Assembly: GCF_036203305.1 (NCBI RefSeq)
Contig: NZ_CP108131.1
Span: 1,922,001 to 1,986,000 of the forward strand
From: Streptomyces sp. NBC_00190
GTDB lineage: Bacteria > Actinomycetota > Actinomycetes > Streptomycetales > Streptomycetaceae
DNA: 64,000 nucleotides
Reading direction: 5' to 3'
Part shown: in pieces, positions 23,654 to 33,771 of the stretch
Layout of the letters: every line of letters starts with the position of its first letter
How positions within the stretch are numbered: position 1 is the stretch's first letter
Made by a program: the position numbers and the translations under genes
The notes under the pieces: generated by a model
What the model was told of the DNA's origin: nothing
The model's database searches: none
The model's input: the letters and a program-made list of their open reading frames with translations, nothing else

Positions 23654-25198
23654 TCAGTCGGCGGTGGTGGCCTCTGCCGCCTGGTCGAGGCGGAAGGCTT
23701 CGTTGCCCAGGCCGATGCGGGCGTGCACCTCGGGGCGGCGGCTGCGCAGCACCGCCCCGTAGACCAGGCCGGTCACGACGGCCGCGGCGATGATGCCCGG
23801 CAGCGCCCAGCTGAGCGCGGAGCCCTTCTCGGCGCCGACCAGGACGCCGAAGTCCTTGACGGTGTAGACGGCGATGGCGAGCAGCGCGAGACCGGCGACG
23901 CCGGCCGCGACGAGCCGCCACACCTGGGCGCCGGCGGTGCCGCGGCGGACGAAGAAGGCGATGACGGCGAAGGAGGCGGCGGCCATGAGAAGGGTCACGC
24001 CGAGGGCGCCGACGCTGCCCATCCAGGTGAACAGGTGCAGTACGGGGGCGGTGGGGTCGCCTGCGGGCAGGTCGTCGGTGACGGCGAAGGCGATCACGAC
24101 GACGGCGGAGACAGCGGTCTGCAGGAGGGATCCGGTGCCGGGGGCGCCGGTGCCGGCGTTGGTCCGGCCGAAGGCGGCCGGGAGCAGGCCCTCACGGCCC
24201 ATCGCGAAGGCGTAGCGGGCGACCACGTTGTGGAAGCTGAGCATGGCCGCGAACATGCCGGTCACGAAGAGGACGTGCAGGACGTCGGTGAAGGTGGCGC
24301 CCAGGCGGTCCTCGGTGAGTTGGAAGAGCAGGCCGGGGCCGGCCTCGGCGGCGGTCTTGACGACCTCGGCGGGGCCGGTGGCGACGGTGAGGGCCCAGGC
24401 GCTGAGGGCGAAGAAGAGGGCGGCGAAGCCGACGGCGAGGAACATCACCCGGGAGACGACGATGTGCGGCTTGCTGGTCTCCTCCGCGTACACCGGGGAC
24501 TGTTCGAAGCCGACGAAGGCGGCGATGCAGAAGCAGAGGGCGGTGCCGAGGCCGGGACCGCTCAGGGTCTCGGGGTTGAAGGCGTGCAGCGAGAGGCCTT
24601 CGGCTCCGGGCTTGCCGAGGGCGGCGGCGTCGAAGACGACGACGAGGGCGCACTCGATGAGGAGGAGGACGCCGAGGACCTTGGCGTTGAGGTCGATCTT
24701 GAGCCAGCCGAGGGCGCCGGTGGCGGCGACGGCGAGCAGCGCCGGTATCCACCAGGCGAGTTCGATCTTCAGGTAGGTGGCGAAGAGGCCGGATATCTCG
24801 AAGCCGAGGATGCCGTAGACGCCGACCTGCATGGCGCTGTACGCGACGAGGGCGACGAGGGAGGCGCCGGCGCCCGCGGTGGGGCCGAGGCCGCGGGCGA
24901 TGTACGCGTAGAAGGCGCCGGCGTTGTGGACGTGGCGGCTCATCTCGGCGTAGCCGATGCTGAAGAGCGCGAGGACGGCGCCGAGGATGACGAAGAGCAG
25001 CGGCTGGCCCACGATGCCCATGACGCCGAAGGTGGTGGGCATCACGCCGGCGACCACCATCAGGGGCGCGCTGGCGGCGAGTACGGAGAGCAGCAGGCCG
25101 GCGGTGCCGAGGCGGTCGGCGCGCAGGGCGCGGTCCTGGCCCTTGTACGTGCGGATCTCGGCCGGGTCCTGGAGCGTGGTGGATCTGCCCGTCGGCAT
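23654..25198 (-). CDS. APC family permease
   Basis: 514 residues, about 12 helices. The N-terminus has RLGTAGLLLSVLAASAPLMV in place of the AAT signature, and GFEQSPVYAEETSKPHIVVS (a substrate-loop GFE motif) lies centrally, placing it with the broader amino acid–polyamine–organocation permeases such as PotE/YbaT relatives. Substrate unknown. The ATG at 25198 has AAAGGA 9 nt upstream. It lies 83 bp downstream of the uncharacterised 315-aa gene on the same strand, so the pair is probably an operon. Confidence 0.88.
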   Translation of the reverse strand: MPTGRSTTLQDPAEIRTYKGQDRALRADRLGTAGLLLSVLAASAPLMVVAGVMPTTFGVMGIVGQPLLFVILGAVLALFSIGYAEMSRHVHNAGAFYAYIARGLGPTAGAGASLVALVAYSAMQVGVYGILGFEISGLFATYLKIELAWWIPALLAVAATGALGWLKIDLNAKVLGVLLLIECALVVVFDAAALGKPGAEGLSLHAFNPETLSGPGLGTALCFCIAAFVGFEQSPVYAEETSKPHIVVSRVMFLAVGFAALFFALSAWALTVATGPAEVVKTAAEAGPGLLFQLTEDRLGATFTDVLHVLFVTGMFAAMLSFHNVVARYAFAMGREGLLPAAFGRTNAGTGAPGTGSLLQTAVSAVVVIAFAVTDDLPAGDPTAPVLHLFTWMGSVGALGVTLLMAAASFAVIAFFVRRGTAGAQVWRLVAAGVAGLALLAIAVYTVKDFGVLVGAEKGSALSWALPGIIAAAVVTGLVYGAVLRSRRPEVHARIGLGNEAFRLDQAAEATTAD

Positions 25199-25281
25199 GG
25201 CGGCGTCCTTTCGGAGATGCGGATGGGGCGGGGGTGATCGGGGTGCTTCGGAATGCTTCGGGATGCTTCGGGGGCCCGGGG

Positions 25282-26229
25282 TCAGGCGGTGCCGAGTGCT
25301 GCGCTGCGTGCGGCGAGGAAGGCCTTGTGCGGGTCGAGGTCCGGGTAGGACCAGGGGGCGCGGGTGGCGTGGCTGCCGATGCGGTGGAAGAGGGCGGCCG
25401 CCTCGGCGGGGCGGCCCTCGCAGAGCTTGGCGTGGGCGAGGAAGTTGAGGTCGACGCGGTTGCGGGGGTGGTCCTCGCGCTCCCACTCCAGCCACCAGTC
25501 GAAGGCGGAGCGCAGCACCTGGCGGGCGCGGCGGCCGGACCAGTGGGCGGCGGCGCTCTGGGGGGTGTGGCCCTGCGTGGCGGCGAGCACCCGGTAGCGC
25601 TCGGCGTGCGCGATGACGGGGAGCACGGCGAGCGGGGAGTCGGCCGGGGACTCCTCGGCGGCCCAGGCAGCGAAGTCGTAGACCTCGTGGAGCGGGTCCT
25701 GGCCGTCGGCGGGGGTGCGCTCGGCCAGTCTGGCGACCATCAGGTGGTGGGCGTGGTGGTGCTCGCGGTGGCGCGCCCGGACCTGGTCGAAGTGGCGGCT
25801 GAACTCCTCCTCGCTGCCGAAGGCCTTGGACAGCAGCAGCAGGCCGAGCCAGGGGGTGGGGTCGGCGGGGAGCAGGGTGGCGGCCCGGTGGCAGGCCTCC
25901 TCGGCGGCGGCCGGTGTGCCCTTGCGGCGCAGGGCGGTGAAGACGGCGGCGCAGGCGAGGAGGGTGGCGGCGTCGGCGCTCTCGGGTTCGGCGAGCAGCC
26001 ATTCGCGGGCCCACGCGGTGGCCGCCGGGGTCTCGGCGAGAACGACGACGCGGTGGCCGCGGCGGTCCCAGTCGTCGCCGGTGCCGACGAGCAGCGACCG
26101 GGCCCGGGACCAGCGGCCCTGGGTGAACTGACTGCGTGCGTCGACGAGTTCGGCGTCGCAGAGGGCGGGGTCGAAGAGCTGGGCGTCGCGCTTGCGGGCG
26201 CGGCCGAGGGGCGGCGGAGGTGGGGACAT
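25282..26229 (-). CDS. Uncharacterised helical-repeat protein
   Basis: 315 residues from the ATG at 26229 (MSPPPPPLGRARKRDAQLFD) with GGAGGG 10 nt upstream; a frame to 26376 exists but is less likely. Soluble, rich in helices and Ala/Arg, with TPR-like patterns (FTQGRWSRARSLL; EACHRAATLLPADPTPWLG) and a His-rich stretch (RHREHHHAHHLM). No catalytic motif recognised. Located immediately upstream of an APC permease; it may assist or regulate it, but this is context only. Confidence 0.65.
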   Translation of the reverse strand: MSPPPPPLGRARKRDAQLFDPALCDAELVDARSQFTQGRWSRARSLLVGTGDDWDRRGHRVVVLAETPAATAWAREWLLAEPESADAATLLACAAVFTALRRKGTPAAAEEACHRAATLLPADPTPWLGLLLLSKAFGSEEEFSRHFDQVRARHREHHHAHHLMVARLAERTPADGQDPLHEVYDFAAWAAEESPADSPLAVLPVIAHAERYRVLAATQGHTPQSAAAHWSGRRARQVLRSAFDWWLEWEREDHPRNRVDLNFLAHAKLCEGRPAEAAALFHRIGSHATRAPWSYPDLDPHKAFLAARSAALGTA

Positions 26230-26415
26230 CCGCGGGTTTCCCTCCAGGACGCGGGCGGGCACAGTGCGAACGATGGCCGGAACAGGTGCATGGCGCAGGG
26301 GAGTTGTCCGGTCGGGTGGTGCGCGATCCGGCCGGTGGGCGATCCGGATGATCACGCACAGCAAACCGGTACTCACAGCTCCACGTCAAGGTCCAGTCCA
26401 GTCGGTGGCGGGTTT

Positions 26416-26442
26416 CAACTGGTATCACCCTGGGCCCAGTTG
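26416..26442. promoter_or_regulatory. Inverted repeat in a 404-bp gap
   Basis: CAACTGG (26416–26422) and CCAGTTG (26436–26442), spaced by 13 bp, lie in the non-coding stretch 26230–26633 upstream of the minus-strand helical-repeat/permease pair. It could be an operator for that operon. Apart from this and the GGGTC repeat at 26611 I see no gene in the stretch. Confidence 0.35.
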
Positions 26443-26610
26443 GTCGTGGCAGCGGCGGCGAGCGGCGCGAAGTCGACTGACACCGGCGCGAACGCGGCGT
26501 ACGAGGCCGACAGGACGACACGCGTCACTGGCCGAATGCTGCGCCTCGCGCGAGCCGTCCGGAGGGCCTGCCCGGGGCCCGGCCGCAGCCCGCCCCGGGC
26601 AGGGCGGCGC

Positions 26611-26635
26611 GGGTCGGGTCGGGTCGGGTCGGGTC
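26611..26635. repeat. (GGGTC)5 tandem repeat
   Basis: Five perfect tandem copies of GGGTC run into the stop codon (26634–26636) of the flavoprotein gene. A pentanucleotide repeat can slip; here slippage would mostly alter the 3' flank, not the protein. Confidence 0.9.
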
Positions 26636-28289
26636 AGCCGACCGCCTGGGCCGCCGCACGGCCCGCCGCACGGCCCGAGAAGACGCAGCCGCCCAGGAAG
26701 GTGCCCTCCAGCGCCCGGTAGCCGTGGACCCCGCCGCCGCCGAAGCCGGCCGCCTCACCCGCTGCGTAGACGCCGGGCAGCGGTTCGCCGTCCGGGGTCA
26801 GGACGCGTGAGGAGAGGTCGGTCTCCAGGCCGCCCAGGGACTTGCGGGTCAGGATGGACAGCCGCACCGCGATCAGCGGCCCGGCCTCCGGGTCCAGGAT
26901 CCGGTGCGGCGCGGCCGTGCGGATCAGCCTGTCGCCGAGGTACTTGCGGGCGCCGTGGATGGCCGTGACCTGGAGGTCCTTGGTGAACGGGTTGGCGATC
27001 TCCCGGTCGCGGGAGGTGATCACGCCGCGCAGGGCGGCCTCGTCGATCAGGTCCGCCTTGGTGACGGCGTTCATCCCGCGGACCAGGGCGGACAGGTCGC
27101 GCTCCACGACGAAGTCCACGCCGTTGTCCATGAAGGCCTTGACCGGGCCGGGTACGGCCTGTCGCGCGCGGGAGATGACGTCGCGGACGGACTTGCCGGT
27201 GAGGTCCGGGTTCTGCTCGGAGCCCGAGAGGGCGAACTCCTTGCCGATGACGCGCTGGTTGAGCACGAACCAGGTGTGGTCGTGGCCGGTCTTCATGATG
27301 TGGTCGAGCGTGCCGAGGGTGTCGAAGCCCGGGAAGAGCGGTACGGGCAGCCGCTTGCCGGTCGCGTCCAGCCAGAGGGAGGAGGGGCCGGGCAGGATGC
27401 GTATGCCGTGCTTGGACCAGATCGGGTTCCAGTTGTCGATGCCCTCGGTGTAGTGCCACATCCGGTCCTTGTTGATGTGGCTGGCGCCCGCCTCCTCCGC
27501 GATCCCGAGCATCAGCCCGTCCACGTGGGCGGGGACCCCGGAGAGCAGGCGCTCGGGCGGGGTGCCGAGCCGGGCGGGCCACTGCGCGCGTACGAGGTCG
27601 TGGTTGCCGCCGATGCCGCCGCTGGTCACGATCACGGCCTGGGCCCGGAGGGAGAAGGCCCCGGCGGCCTCGCGGCTGCTCGCGGTGCCCCGTACGGCGT
27701 CGGAGGGCTCCAGGATCTCGCCCGTCACGGTGTCGACGGCTCCCGCGGTCCGGGACAGGCCGGTCACCCGGTGGCGGAACCTCAGCTGGACCAGGCCGCG
27801 GGCCACGCCCGCGCGGACGCGCCGCTCGAAGGGCTCGACCAGGCCCGGTCCGGTGCCCCAGGTGATGTGGAAACGGGGGACGGAGTTCCCGTGGCCGTCG
27901 GCGTCGTAGCCGCCGCGCTCCGCCCAGCCGACCACCGGGAAGAAGCGGACGCCCTGCGCGTGCAGCCAGGAACGCTTCTCGCCGGCGGCGAAGTCCACGT
28001 AGGCCTCGGCCCAGCGGCGCGGCCAGGCGTCCTCCTCGCGGTCGAATCCGGCGGTGCCCAGCCAGTCCTGGAGGGCGAGCTCGTGGCTGTCCTTGATCCG
28101 CATCCGGCGCTGCTCGGGCGAGTCCACGAGGAACATGCCGCCGAAGGACCAGTGGGCCTGGCCGCCGATGGACTGTTCGGGCTCCTGGTCGAGCAGGATG
28201 ACCTTGCGGCCCGCGTCGACGAGTTCGGCGGTGGCCGCGAGTCCGGCCAGTCCGGCGCCGATCACGATCACGTCTGCGTCGTACGTCAT
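26634..28289 (-). CDS. FAD-binding dehydrogenase (KstD/fumarate reductase-like)
   Basis: 551 residues. N-terminal FAD motif VIVIGAGLAGLAATAELVDA at residues 6–25, then SIGGQAHWSFGGMF, and C-terminal GVYAAGEAAGFGGGGVHGYR, typical of the FAD-dependent oxidoreductases related to 3-ketosteroid delta-1-dehydrogenase and the fumarate reductase flavoprotein. The family includes many actinobacterial proteins annotated only as FAD-binding dehydrogenases; the steroid substrate is not established. The ATG at 28289 is divergent from the NUDIX gene with a 74-bp gap. The stop codon abuts the GGGTC repeat. Confidence 0.88.
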   Translation of the reverse strand: MTYDADVIVIGAGLAGLAATAELVDAGRKVILLDQEPEQSIGGQAHWSFGGMFLVDSPEQRRMRIKDSHELALQDWLGTAGFDREEDAWPRRWAEAYVDFAAGEKRSWLHAQGVRFFPVVGWAERGGYDADGHGNSVPRFHITWGTGPGLVEPFERRVRAGVARGLVQLRFRHRVTGLSRTAGAVDTVTGEILEPSDAVRGTASSREAAGAFSLRAQAVIVTSGGIGGNHDLVRAQWPARLGTPPERLLSGVPAHVDGLMLGIAEEAGASHINKDRMWHYTEGIDNWNPIWSKHGIRILPGPSSLWLDATGKRLPVPLFPGFDTLGTLDHIMKTGHDHTWFVLNQRVIGKEFALSGSEQNPDLTGKSVRDVISRARQAVPGPVKAFMDNGVDFVVERDLSALVRGMNAVTKADLIDEAALRGVITSRDREIANPFTKDLQVTAIHGARKYLGDRLIRTAAPHRILDPEAGPLIAVRLSILTRKSLGGLETDLSSRVLTPDGEPLPGVYAAGEAAGFGGGGVHGYRALEGTFLGGCVFSGRAAGRAAAQAVG

Positions 28290-28363
28290 GCGATACCCGT
28301 CCTCCGTCAGTGGTGGGGCGATCTTTGGCTACGGAGCGGTAACCAGTCAACAGCGGTGATTGG

Positions 28364-28894
28364 ATGAATGGCGTGAGTGCCGCTGATGAAGTACTGGACG
28401 TGGTGGACCGGGACGACCGGGTGACGGGGCAGGCCGCGCGGGGCGAGGTGTACGCCCGCGGGCTGATCCACCGCTGTGTGTTCGTGCAGGCCAGGGACGC
28501 GCAGGGGCGGATCTTCGTCCACCGGCGGACCGCGTCGAAGCTCGTGTTCCCCTCCTTCTACGACATGTTCGTGGGCGGGGTGCTGGGCACCGGGGAGAGC
28601 TACGAGGAGGCCGCCCTGCGGGAGGCCGAGGAGGAGCTCGGGGTCCGCGGGCTGCCGCAGCCCGTACCTCTGTTCAAGTTCCTGTACGAGGGTCCGGGCG
28701 GGGCGTGGTGGTCGTACGTGCACGAGGTGCGGTGCGAGCTGCCGGTGGCCCCGCAGGAGTCGGAGGTGGACTGGCACGCGTACCTGACGCAGGAGGAGCT
28801 GGACCGGCGCGTCGCGGACGGGTCGTGGGCGTGGGTGCCGGACGGGCTGGAGGCCTATCGGCGGCTGCGGGAGTTCCGGGGGCCGCGCCAGTAG
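28364..28894 (+). CDS. NUDIX hydrolase
   Basis: 176 residues. A canonical Nudix box GGVLGTGESYEEAALREAEE followed by ELGV (about residues 72–95) gives the Gx5Ex7REUxEExGU signature for Mg2+-dependent hydrolysis of nucleoside diphosphate derivatives. N-terminal DEVLDVVDRDDRVTGQAARG and VFVQARDAQGRIFVHRRT are like the YfcD/isopentenyl-diphosphate-isomerase-like subgroup, so the substrate may not be a nucleotide. Start ATG at 28364; alternatives at 28368 (out of frame) and GTG 28373 leave some doubt. It lies 9 bp before the first DUF202 gene. Confidence 0.9.
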   Translation: MNGVSAADEVLDVVDRDDRVTGQAARGEVYARGLIHRCVFVQARDAQGRIFVHRRTASKLVFPSFYDMFVGGVLGTGESYEEAALREAEEELGVRGLPQPVPLFKFLYEGPGGAWWSYVHEVRCELPVAPQESEVDWHAYLTQEELDRRVADGSWAWVPDGLEAYRRLREFRGPRQ

Positions 28895-28903
28895 ATTGGC
28901 CGG

Positions 28904-29302
28904 GTGATCGACTTCGTCAAGGACCTGCGCCTCTGGTTCGCGCCGTCGCGCCTGAGTGACGAGGGCGAGACCCCCGACTACCGCTTCTCGCTGGCCAATG
29001 AGCGGACCTTCCTGGCCTGGATCCGGACCGCGCTGGCGCTGGTGGGCGGCGGTTTCGCCGTCGACCAGTTCCTGCCGGACCTGCGGTGGGGCGTGCGGGT
29101 CGGGATGTCCTTCGCGCTGCTCGCGGTGGGTGCGGCCTGTGCGCTGCGGGCCGTGAACCACTGGGTGCGGTGCGAGCGGGCGATGCGGCGGGGCGAGGAC
29201 CTGCCGCTGTCGCGGTTCCCGGTGGTGCTGAGCCTGGGGGTCGGGCTGGTCGCGGTGGCGATGATGGTGGTCGTGCTGCTGGGCTGGACGTCGGGGCGGT
29301 GA
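28904..29302 (+). CDS. DUF202 (YidH-like) membrane protein
   Basis: 132 residues. N-terminal cytoplasmic DYRFSLANERTFLAWIRTAL (the DUF202 signature) followed by three membrane helices. Function unknown. It overlaps the next DUF202 gene by 4 nt (GTGA), so the two are made together and may form a hetero-oligomer. Confidence 0.88.
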   Translation: MIDFVKDLRLWFAPSRLSDEGETPDYRFSLANERTFLAWIRTALALVGGGFAVDQFLPDLRWGVRVGMSFALLAVGAACALRAVNHWVRCERAMRRGEDLPLSRFPVVLSLGVGLVAVAMMVVVLLGWTSGR

Positions 29303-29619
29303 GCACCCCGGGTGAGGTCCGCGACGCCGGGCTGCAGCCCGAGCGGACCCGGCTCGCGTGGCGGCGTACGACGCTGGCCTGCTCGGTCGTGGCGGTGCTC
29401 GCGCTGCGGCAGGCGCTGCGCGGGTCCGGCAGGCCGGTGGAGGTGGCCGGGGCGGCGGTGACCGCGCTGATCTGGGTGGCGTTCCTGTGGGTGGCGCACC
29501 GGCGGATCCGGGCGCTGGCGGCCGGGCCGCCGCCGCGGGTGCTCGGGCCGCGGTCGGCCCTGGCGGTGGTGGCGTGCACGGTGGCCCTGGCGGTGTTCGC
29601 GGTGGCCGTGATCATCTGA
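29299..29619 (+). CDS. DUF202 membrane protein, second copy
   Basis: 106 residues from the GTG at 29299, which overlaps the preceding TGA. A shorter DUF202: GLQPERTRLAWRRTTLACSV replaces the usual ANERTFLAW pattern and is followed by three hydrophobic segments. Paralogue of the upstream gene with low identity; function unknown. Closes the NUDIX–DUF202–DUF202 run. Confidence 0.85.
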   Translation: MSTPGEVRDAGLQPERTRLAWRRTTLACSVVAVLALRQALRGSGRPVEVAGAAVTALIWVAFLWVAHRRIRALAAGPPPRVLGPRSALAVVACTVALAVFAVAVII

Positions 29620-29701
29620 ACTGCCGGTCGGATGATCGCGCTTCTTCGCGTCATCGCGACATCTCGGGCGAAAGGGGACGATCCGCACTAGCCTCGGCGG
29701 C

Positions 29702-29998
29702 ATGACGACCATGCACCAGGAACACGCCACGCACAAGCACGAGCACGGCGCCGGCTGCGGACACCAGGCTGTCTCGCACGGCGATCACGTCGACTACGCG
29801 CACGACGGCCACCTGCACCGGGAGCACTCCGGGCACTGGGACGAGTGCGAGACCCAGGGACACACCACCCACGACGGTCACGCGCACGCCCACGGCCCGG
29901 ACTGCGGGCACGAGACGGTCCGGCACGGGGACCACGTCGACTACGTGCACGACGGGCACCGGCACGCCGCGCACGACGGCCACTACGACGACCACTGA
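29702..29998 (+). CDS. Histidine-rich metal-binding small protein
   Basis: 98 residues, roughly a quarter of them His, with Asp, Glu and two Cys in GCGH/DCGH units. Two internal repeats: GAGCGHQAVSHGDHVDYAHD then GPDCGHETVRHGDHVDYVHD, each followed by a His-x-His tail. No signal peptide or membrane helix, so cytoplasmic. Such composition suits zinc, nickel or copper storage or buffering; the metal is not known. The ATG at 29702 has no clear ribosome site. No metal-repressor box could be assigned by eye. Confidence 0.75.
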   Translation: MTTMHQEHATHKHEHGAGCGHQAVSHGDHVDYAHDGHLHREHSGHWDECETQGHTTHDGHAHAHGPDCGHETVRHGDHVDYVHDGHRHAAHDGHYDDH

Positions 29999-30129
29999 CC
30001 GCCCCCGCGAGCACTGACGGAACCTCCGGTCAGTGCGGCCGCGGTCAGGAGCGGTACCCGCCCTCCCCCGGCGCCGCGACGGCTGGCAGGATGCCGACCG
30101 CCCGTCAAAGCGACCCGGGGAGAGCGCAG

Positions 30130-31041
30130 ATGCCCGTCGATGAGCCTTACCTCGTCCAGCCCGCACCAGGGGTGTACGCCTACGTCCAGCCGGACGGCGG
30201 CTGGTGCCTCAACAACGCCGGCTTCGTCAGCGACGGCGGCAGGACCCTGCTCGTCGACACCGCCGCCACCGAGCGGCGGGCCCTCGCCCTGCGCGAGGCC
30301 GTCGTGACGGCCGGGGTGCCGCTCCCCCGCACCGTGGTCAACACCCATCACCACGGCGACCACACTTACGGCAACGGCGTGTTCGCCCCCGAGGCGCTGA
30401 TCCTCGCTCATGACAACGCACGGACCGAGCAGCTCACCGCCGGGCACCAGCTGGAGATGATCTGGCCCGCGACGGACTTCGGCGCGATAGACATCACGGC
30501 GCCCGACCTCACCTACAGCGACCGGATGACCCTGCACGTCGGCGAGACGGAGGTGCGGGTCATCCACCCCGGCGTCGCGCACACCACCGGCGACTCGATC
30601 GTGTGGCTGCCCCGGCAGGGCGTCGTCTTCACGGGCGACCTGGTCTTCGCCGGGGGGACGCCGTTCCTCGCGATGGGCTCACTGGCCGGCTCGCTGCGGG
30701 CGCTGGAGCTGCTCGGCTCGCTGGACGCGCAGACCGTCGTACCGGGCCACGGGCCCCTGACGGACCCGTCGGCCTACGAGGCCACCGAGCGCTATCTGCG
30801 GTACGTGTCCGAACTGGCCGCCGAGGGACACGCGAAGGGGCTGACCCCGCTGGAGGCCGCCCGGCGGGCCGATCTCGGCGAGTTCGCCGCCTGGCGGGAG
30901 AGCGAGCGGCTGGTGGCGAACCTGCACCGGGCCTACGCGGAACTGGCCGGGGAGCCGGAGGGCGTCGCCCTGGACATCCTGGCGGTGCTGCGGGACATGA
31001 CGGTGATGAACGGCGGGACGCCGATCCTCTGTCACGCCTGA
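30130..31041 (+). CDS. MBL-fold metallo-hydrolase
   Basis: 303 residues. Metallo-beta-lactamase fold with the metal motif NTHHHGDHTYGN (HxHxDH), then HPGVAHTTGDSIVW and VFTGDLVFAGGTPF (bridging Asp) and VVPGHGPLTD (last His). It resembles the broad SoxH/quorum-lactonase-like group; substrate unknown. The ATG at 30130 follows GGGGAG. Stands alone and is closed by the hairpin at 31047. Confidence 0.88.
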   Translation: MPVDEPYLVQPAPGVYAYVQPDGGWCLNNAGFVSDGGRTLLVDTAATERRALALREAVVTAGVPLPRTVVNTHHHGDHTYGNGVFAPEALILAHDNARTEQLTAGHQLEMIWPATDFGAIDITAPDLTYSDRMTLHVGETEVRVIHPGVAHTTGDSIVWLPRQGVVFTGDLVFAGGTPFLAMGSLAGSLRALELLGSLDAQTVVPGHGPLTDPSAYEATERYLRYVSELAAEGHAKGLTPLEAARRADLGEFAAWRESERLVANLHRAYAELAGEPEGVALDILAVLRDMTVMNGGTPILCHA

Positions 31042-31046
31042 CCGCG

Positions 31047-31078
31047 GGGCCTGGCCGTCAAGCATGACGGCCAGGCCC
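31047..31078 (+). terminator. Terminator after the MBL gene
   Basis: A 14-bp perfect stem (31047–31060 with 31065–31078, GGGCCTGGCCGTCA/TGACGGCCAGGCCC), AGCA loop, 6 bp after the stop. Confidence 0.85.
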
Positions 31079-31145
31079 GCGGGCCTGGCGCGAACGCGCG
31101 CGGGGCGCGGCCGCGAGAGTTCTTTCGGCCCACCCTATGGACGGC

Positions 31146-31163
31146 ATACCGACTGGTCGGCAT
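31146..31163. promoter_or_regulatory. TetR-type operator before the phosphotransferase operon
   Basis: ATACCGACTGGTCGGCAT is symmetric at 14 of 18 positions and lies 59–76 bp upstream of the phosphotransferase start. The same ACCGRYYGGT core appears at 40366 before the SDR/ligase/TetR operon and at 55175, so these genes may be read by one TetR. Confidence 0.6.
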
Positions 31164-31221
31164 GATGGCTTGCGAGCAACAGCCAGTCAGTCACCGTCCA
31201 CCCCGTACGGAGGTGCCCAGC

Positions 31222-32280
31222 ATGACCCCAGCGCCGGACGACCCGCGAGGCCTCGATCTGCAGCGGCTGCGCGGCCATCTCGACAGCGCGCGGCCCGGGC
31301 TCGTGGCCGGTCCGCTGAGCGGCCGGCTGATCGAAGGGGGCCGGTCGAACCTGACGTACGCGGTCACCGACGGCACCGCCCGCTGGGTCGTGCGCCGTCC
31401 CCCGCTCGGCCACGTCCTGGCCACCGCTCACGACATGCGGCGCGAGCACCGGGTGATCGCGGCCCTGCACGGGACCGCCGTGCCGGTGCCCGAGCCGCTG
31501 CTCCTGTGCGAGGACGAGTCCGTACTCGGGGCGCCGTTCTACGTCATGGAGTACGTGGAAGGGGTGCCTTACCGCACGGCGGGCGAGCTCGCCGCGATCG
31601 GCCCCGAGCGCACCCGGCGGGCGGTGCTGGGCCTGGTGGACACGCTGGTCGAGCTGCACGCGGTGGATCCGCAGGCCGTGGGGCTGGGCGACTTCGGCCG
31701 GCCCGAGGGCTTCCTCGACCGGCAGCTGCGCCGCTGGGGCAAGCAGCTCGCGGCCTCGCGGGGCCGTGAGCTCGCCGGGATCGACGAGCTGCACGGCGCG
31801 CTCGGCCGGGCGCTGCCCGACTCCCCCGCGCCGACCGTGGTGCACGGGGACTTCCGGCTGGACAACGTGCTGATCGGCGGGCCGGACGACACGATCCGGG
31901 CGGTGCTGGACTGGGAGATGTCCACGCTGGGCGATCCGCTGACCGATCTCGGACTGCTCGTGATGTACAGCTCCGACCTGGGCCTGCCCGAGTCTCCGGT
32001 CAGTACGACGAGCGGGGCGCCGGGCCATCCGACACCCGCCGAGCTGGTGGAGCGGTACGCCGCACGCTCCGGCCGGGACACCGGCGCGATCGCCTGGTAC
32101 ACGGCCTTCGCCTGGTTCAAGCTCGCGGTGATCCTCGAAGGCATCCACTACCGCTACACGCTCGGGCAGACCGTCGGCGCGGGCTTCGACCGGATCGGCG
32201 AGCTGGTCCCGGTCTTCATCGAACACGGTCTGACCACCCTCCAGGCCCCCCACACGTTCCAGAACCGCCAGGAAGGCTGA
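31222..32280 (+). CDS. Aminoglycoside phosphotransferase-like protein (ACAD-associated)
   Basis: 352 residues from the ATG at 31222 (GGAGG upstream). Kinase-like fold: the catalytic Brenner motif is VVHGDFRLDNVLIGG and the metal motif is VLDWEMSTLGDPLTDL. This is the phosphotransferase type found with, or fused to, acyl-CoA dehydrogenases (ACAD10/11 in animals), there shown to act with hydroxyacyl-CoAs. Here it sits 12 bp before an acyl-CoA dehydrogenase gene, in one operon, so an acyl-CoA phosphotransfer/dehydrogenation pathway is more likely than antibiotic resistance. A TetR-like palindrome precedes the operon. Confidence 0.85.
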   Translation: MTPAPDDPRGLDLQRLRGHLDSARPGLVAGPLSGRLIEGGRSNLTYAVTDGTARWVVRRPPLGHVLATAHDMRREHRVIAALHGTAVPVPEPLLLCEDESVLGAPFYVMEYVEGVPYRTAGELAAIGPERTRRAVLGLVDTLVELHAVDPQAVGLGDFGRPEGFLDRQLRRWGKQLAASRGRELAGIDELHGALGRALPDSPAPTVVHGDFRLDNVLIGGPDDTIRAVLDWEMSTLGDPLTDLGLLVMYSSDLGLPESPVSTTSGAPGHPTPAELVERYAARSGRDTGAIAWYTAFAWFKLAVILEGIHYRYTLGQTVGAGFDRIGELVPVFIEHGLTTLQAPHTFQNRQEG

Positions 32281-32292
32281 GGCACCTCACTC

Positions 32293-33513
<1,221 letters not shown>

Positions 33514-33596
33514 GGACCGGCCACCACGCCCCTGTCCGGAGAGCCGGCTCCGGACAGGGCGTGCGGGGCGACGGCGGCCCGACAGGCCCTAGCTAG

Positions 33597-33632
33597 TGCT
33601 GCGCCGCAGAAGTTCGTGGAGGTCAGCTGGCC
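33597..33632 (+). repeat. Left terminal inverted repeat of the mobile unit
   Basis: Begins TGCTGCGCCGCAGAAGTTCG; all 36 bp are the exact reverse complement of 35595–35630. Reading inward on the minus strand, a fragment ends MTLRLRRLLKGAS at the TGA 33625–33623, mirroring the SPLKEAS ending of the transposase at the right end, so this looks like the 3' end of a second, almost wholly lost IS copy. Confidence 0.9.
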
Positions 33633-33771
33633 CCTTTGAGCAGGCGGCGCAGCCGCAGCGTCATGCAATGGCCCGCCTCGCCGCCAGGGGGGACATTACG
33701 GGCGAACCGCCGATCGGGTCGGCAGCCGAACCTGCTGAAGAATCGAGGTCAACAACTCACCCACGGATCCG

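Noticed and set aside
25199..26521. Upstream extension of the APC permease (955 codons)
   Set aside because: It is the alternate frame of the helical-repeat gene; true start at 25198 with AAAGGA.
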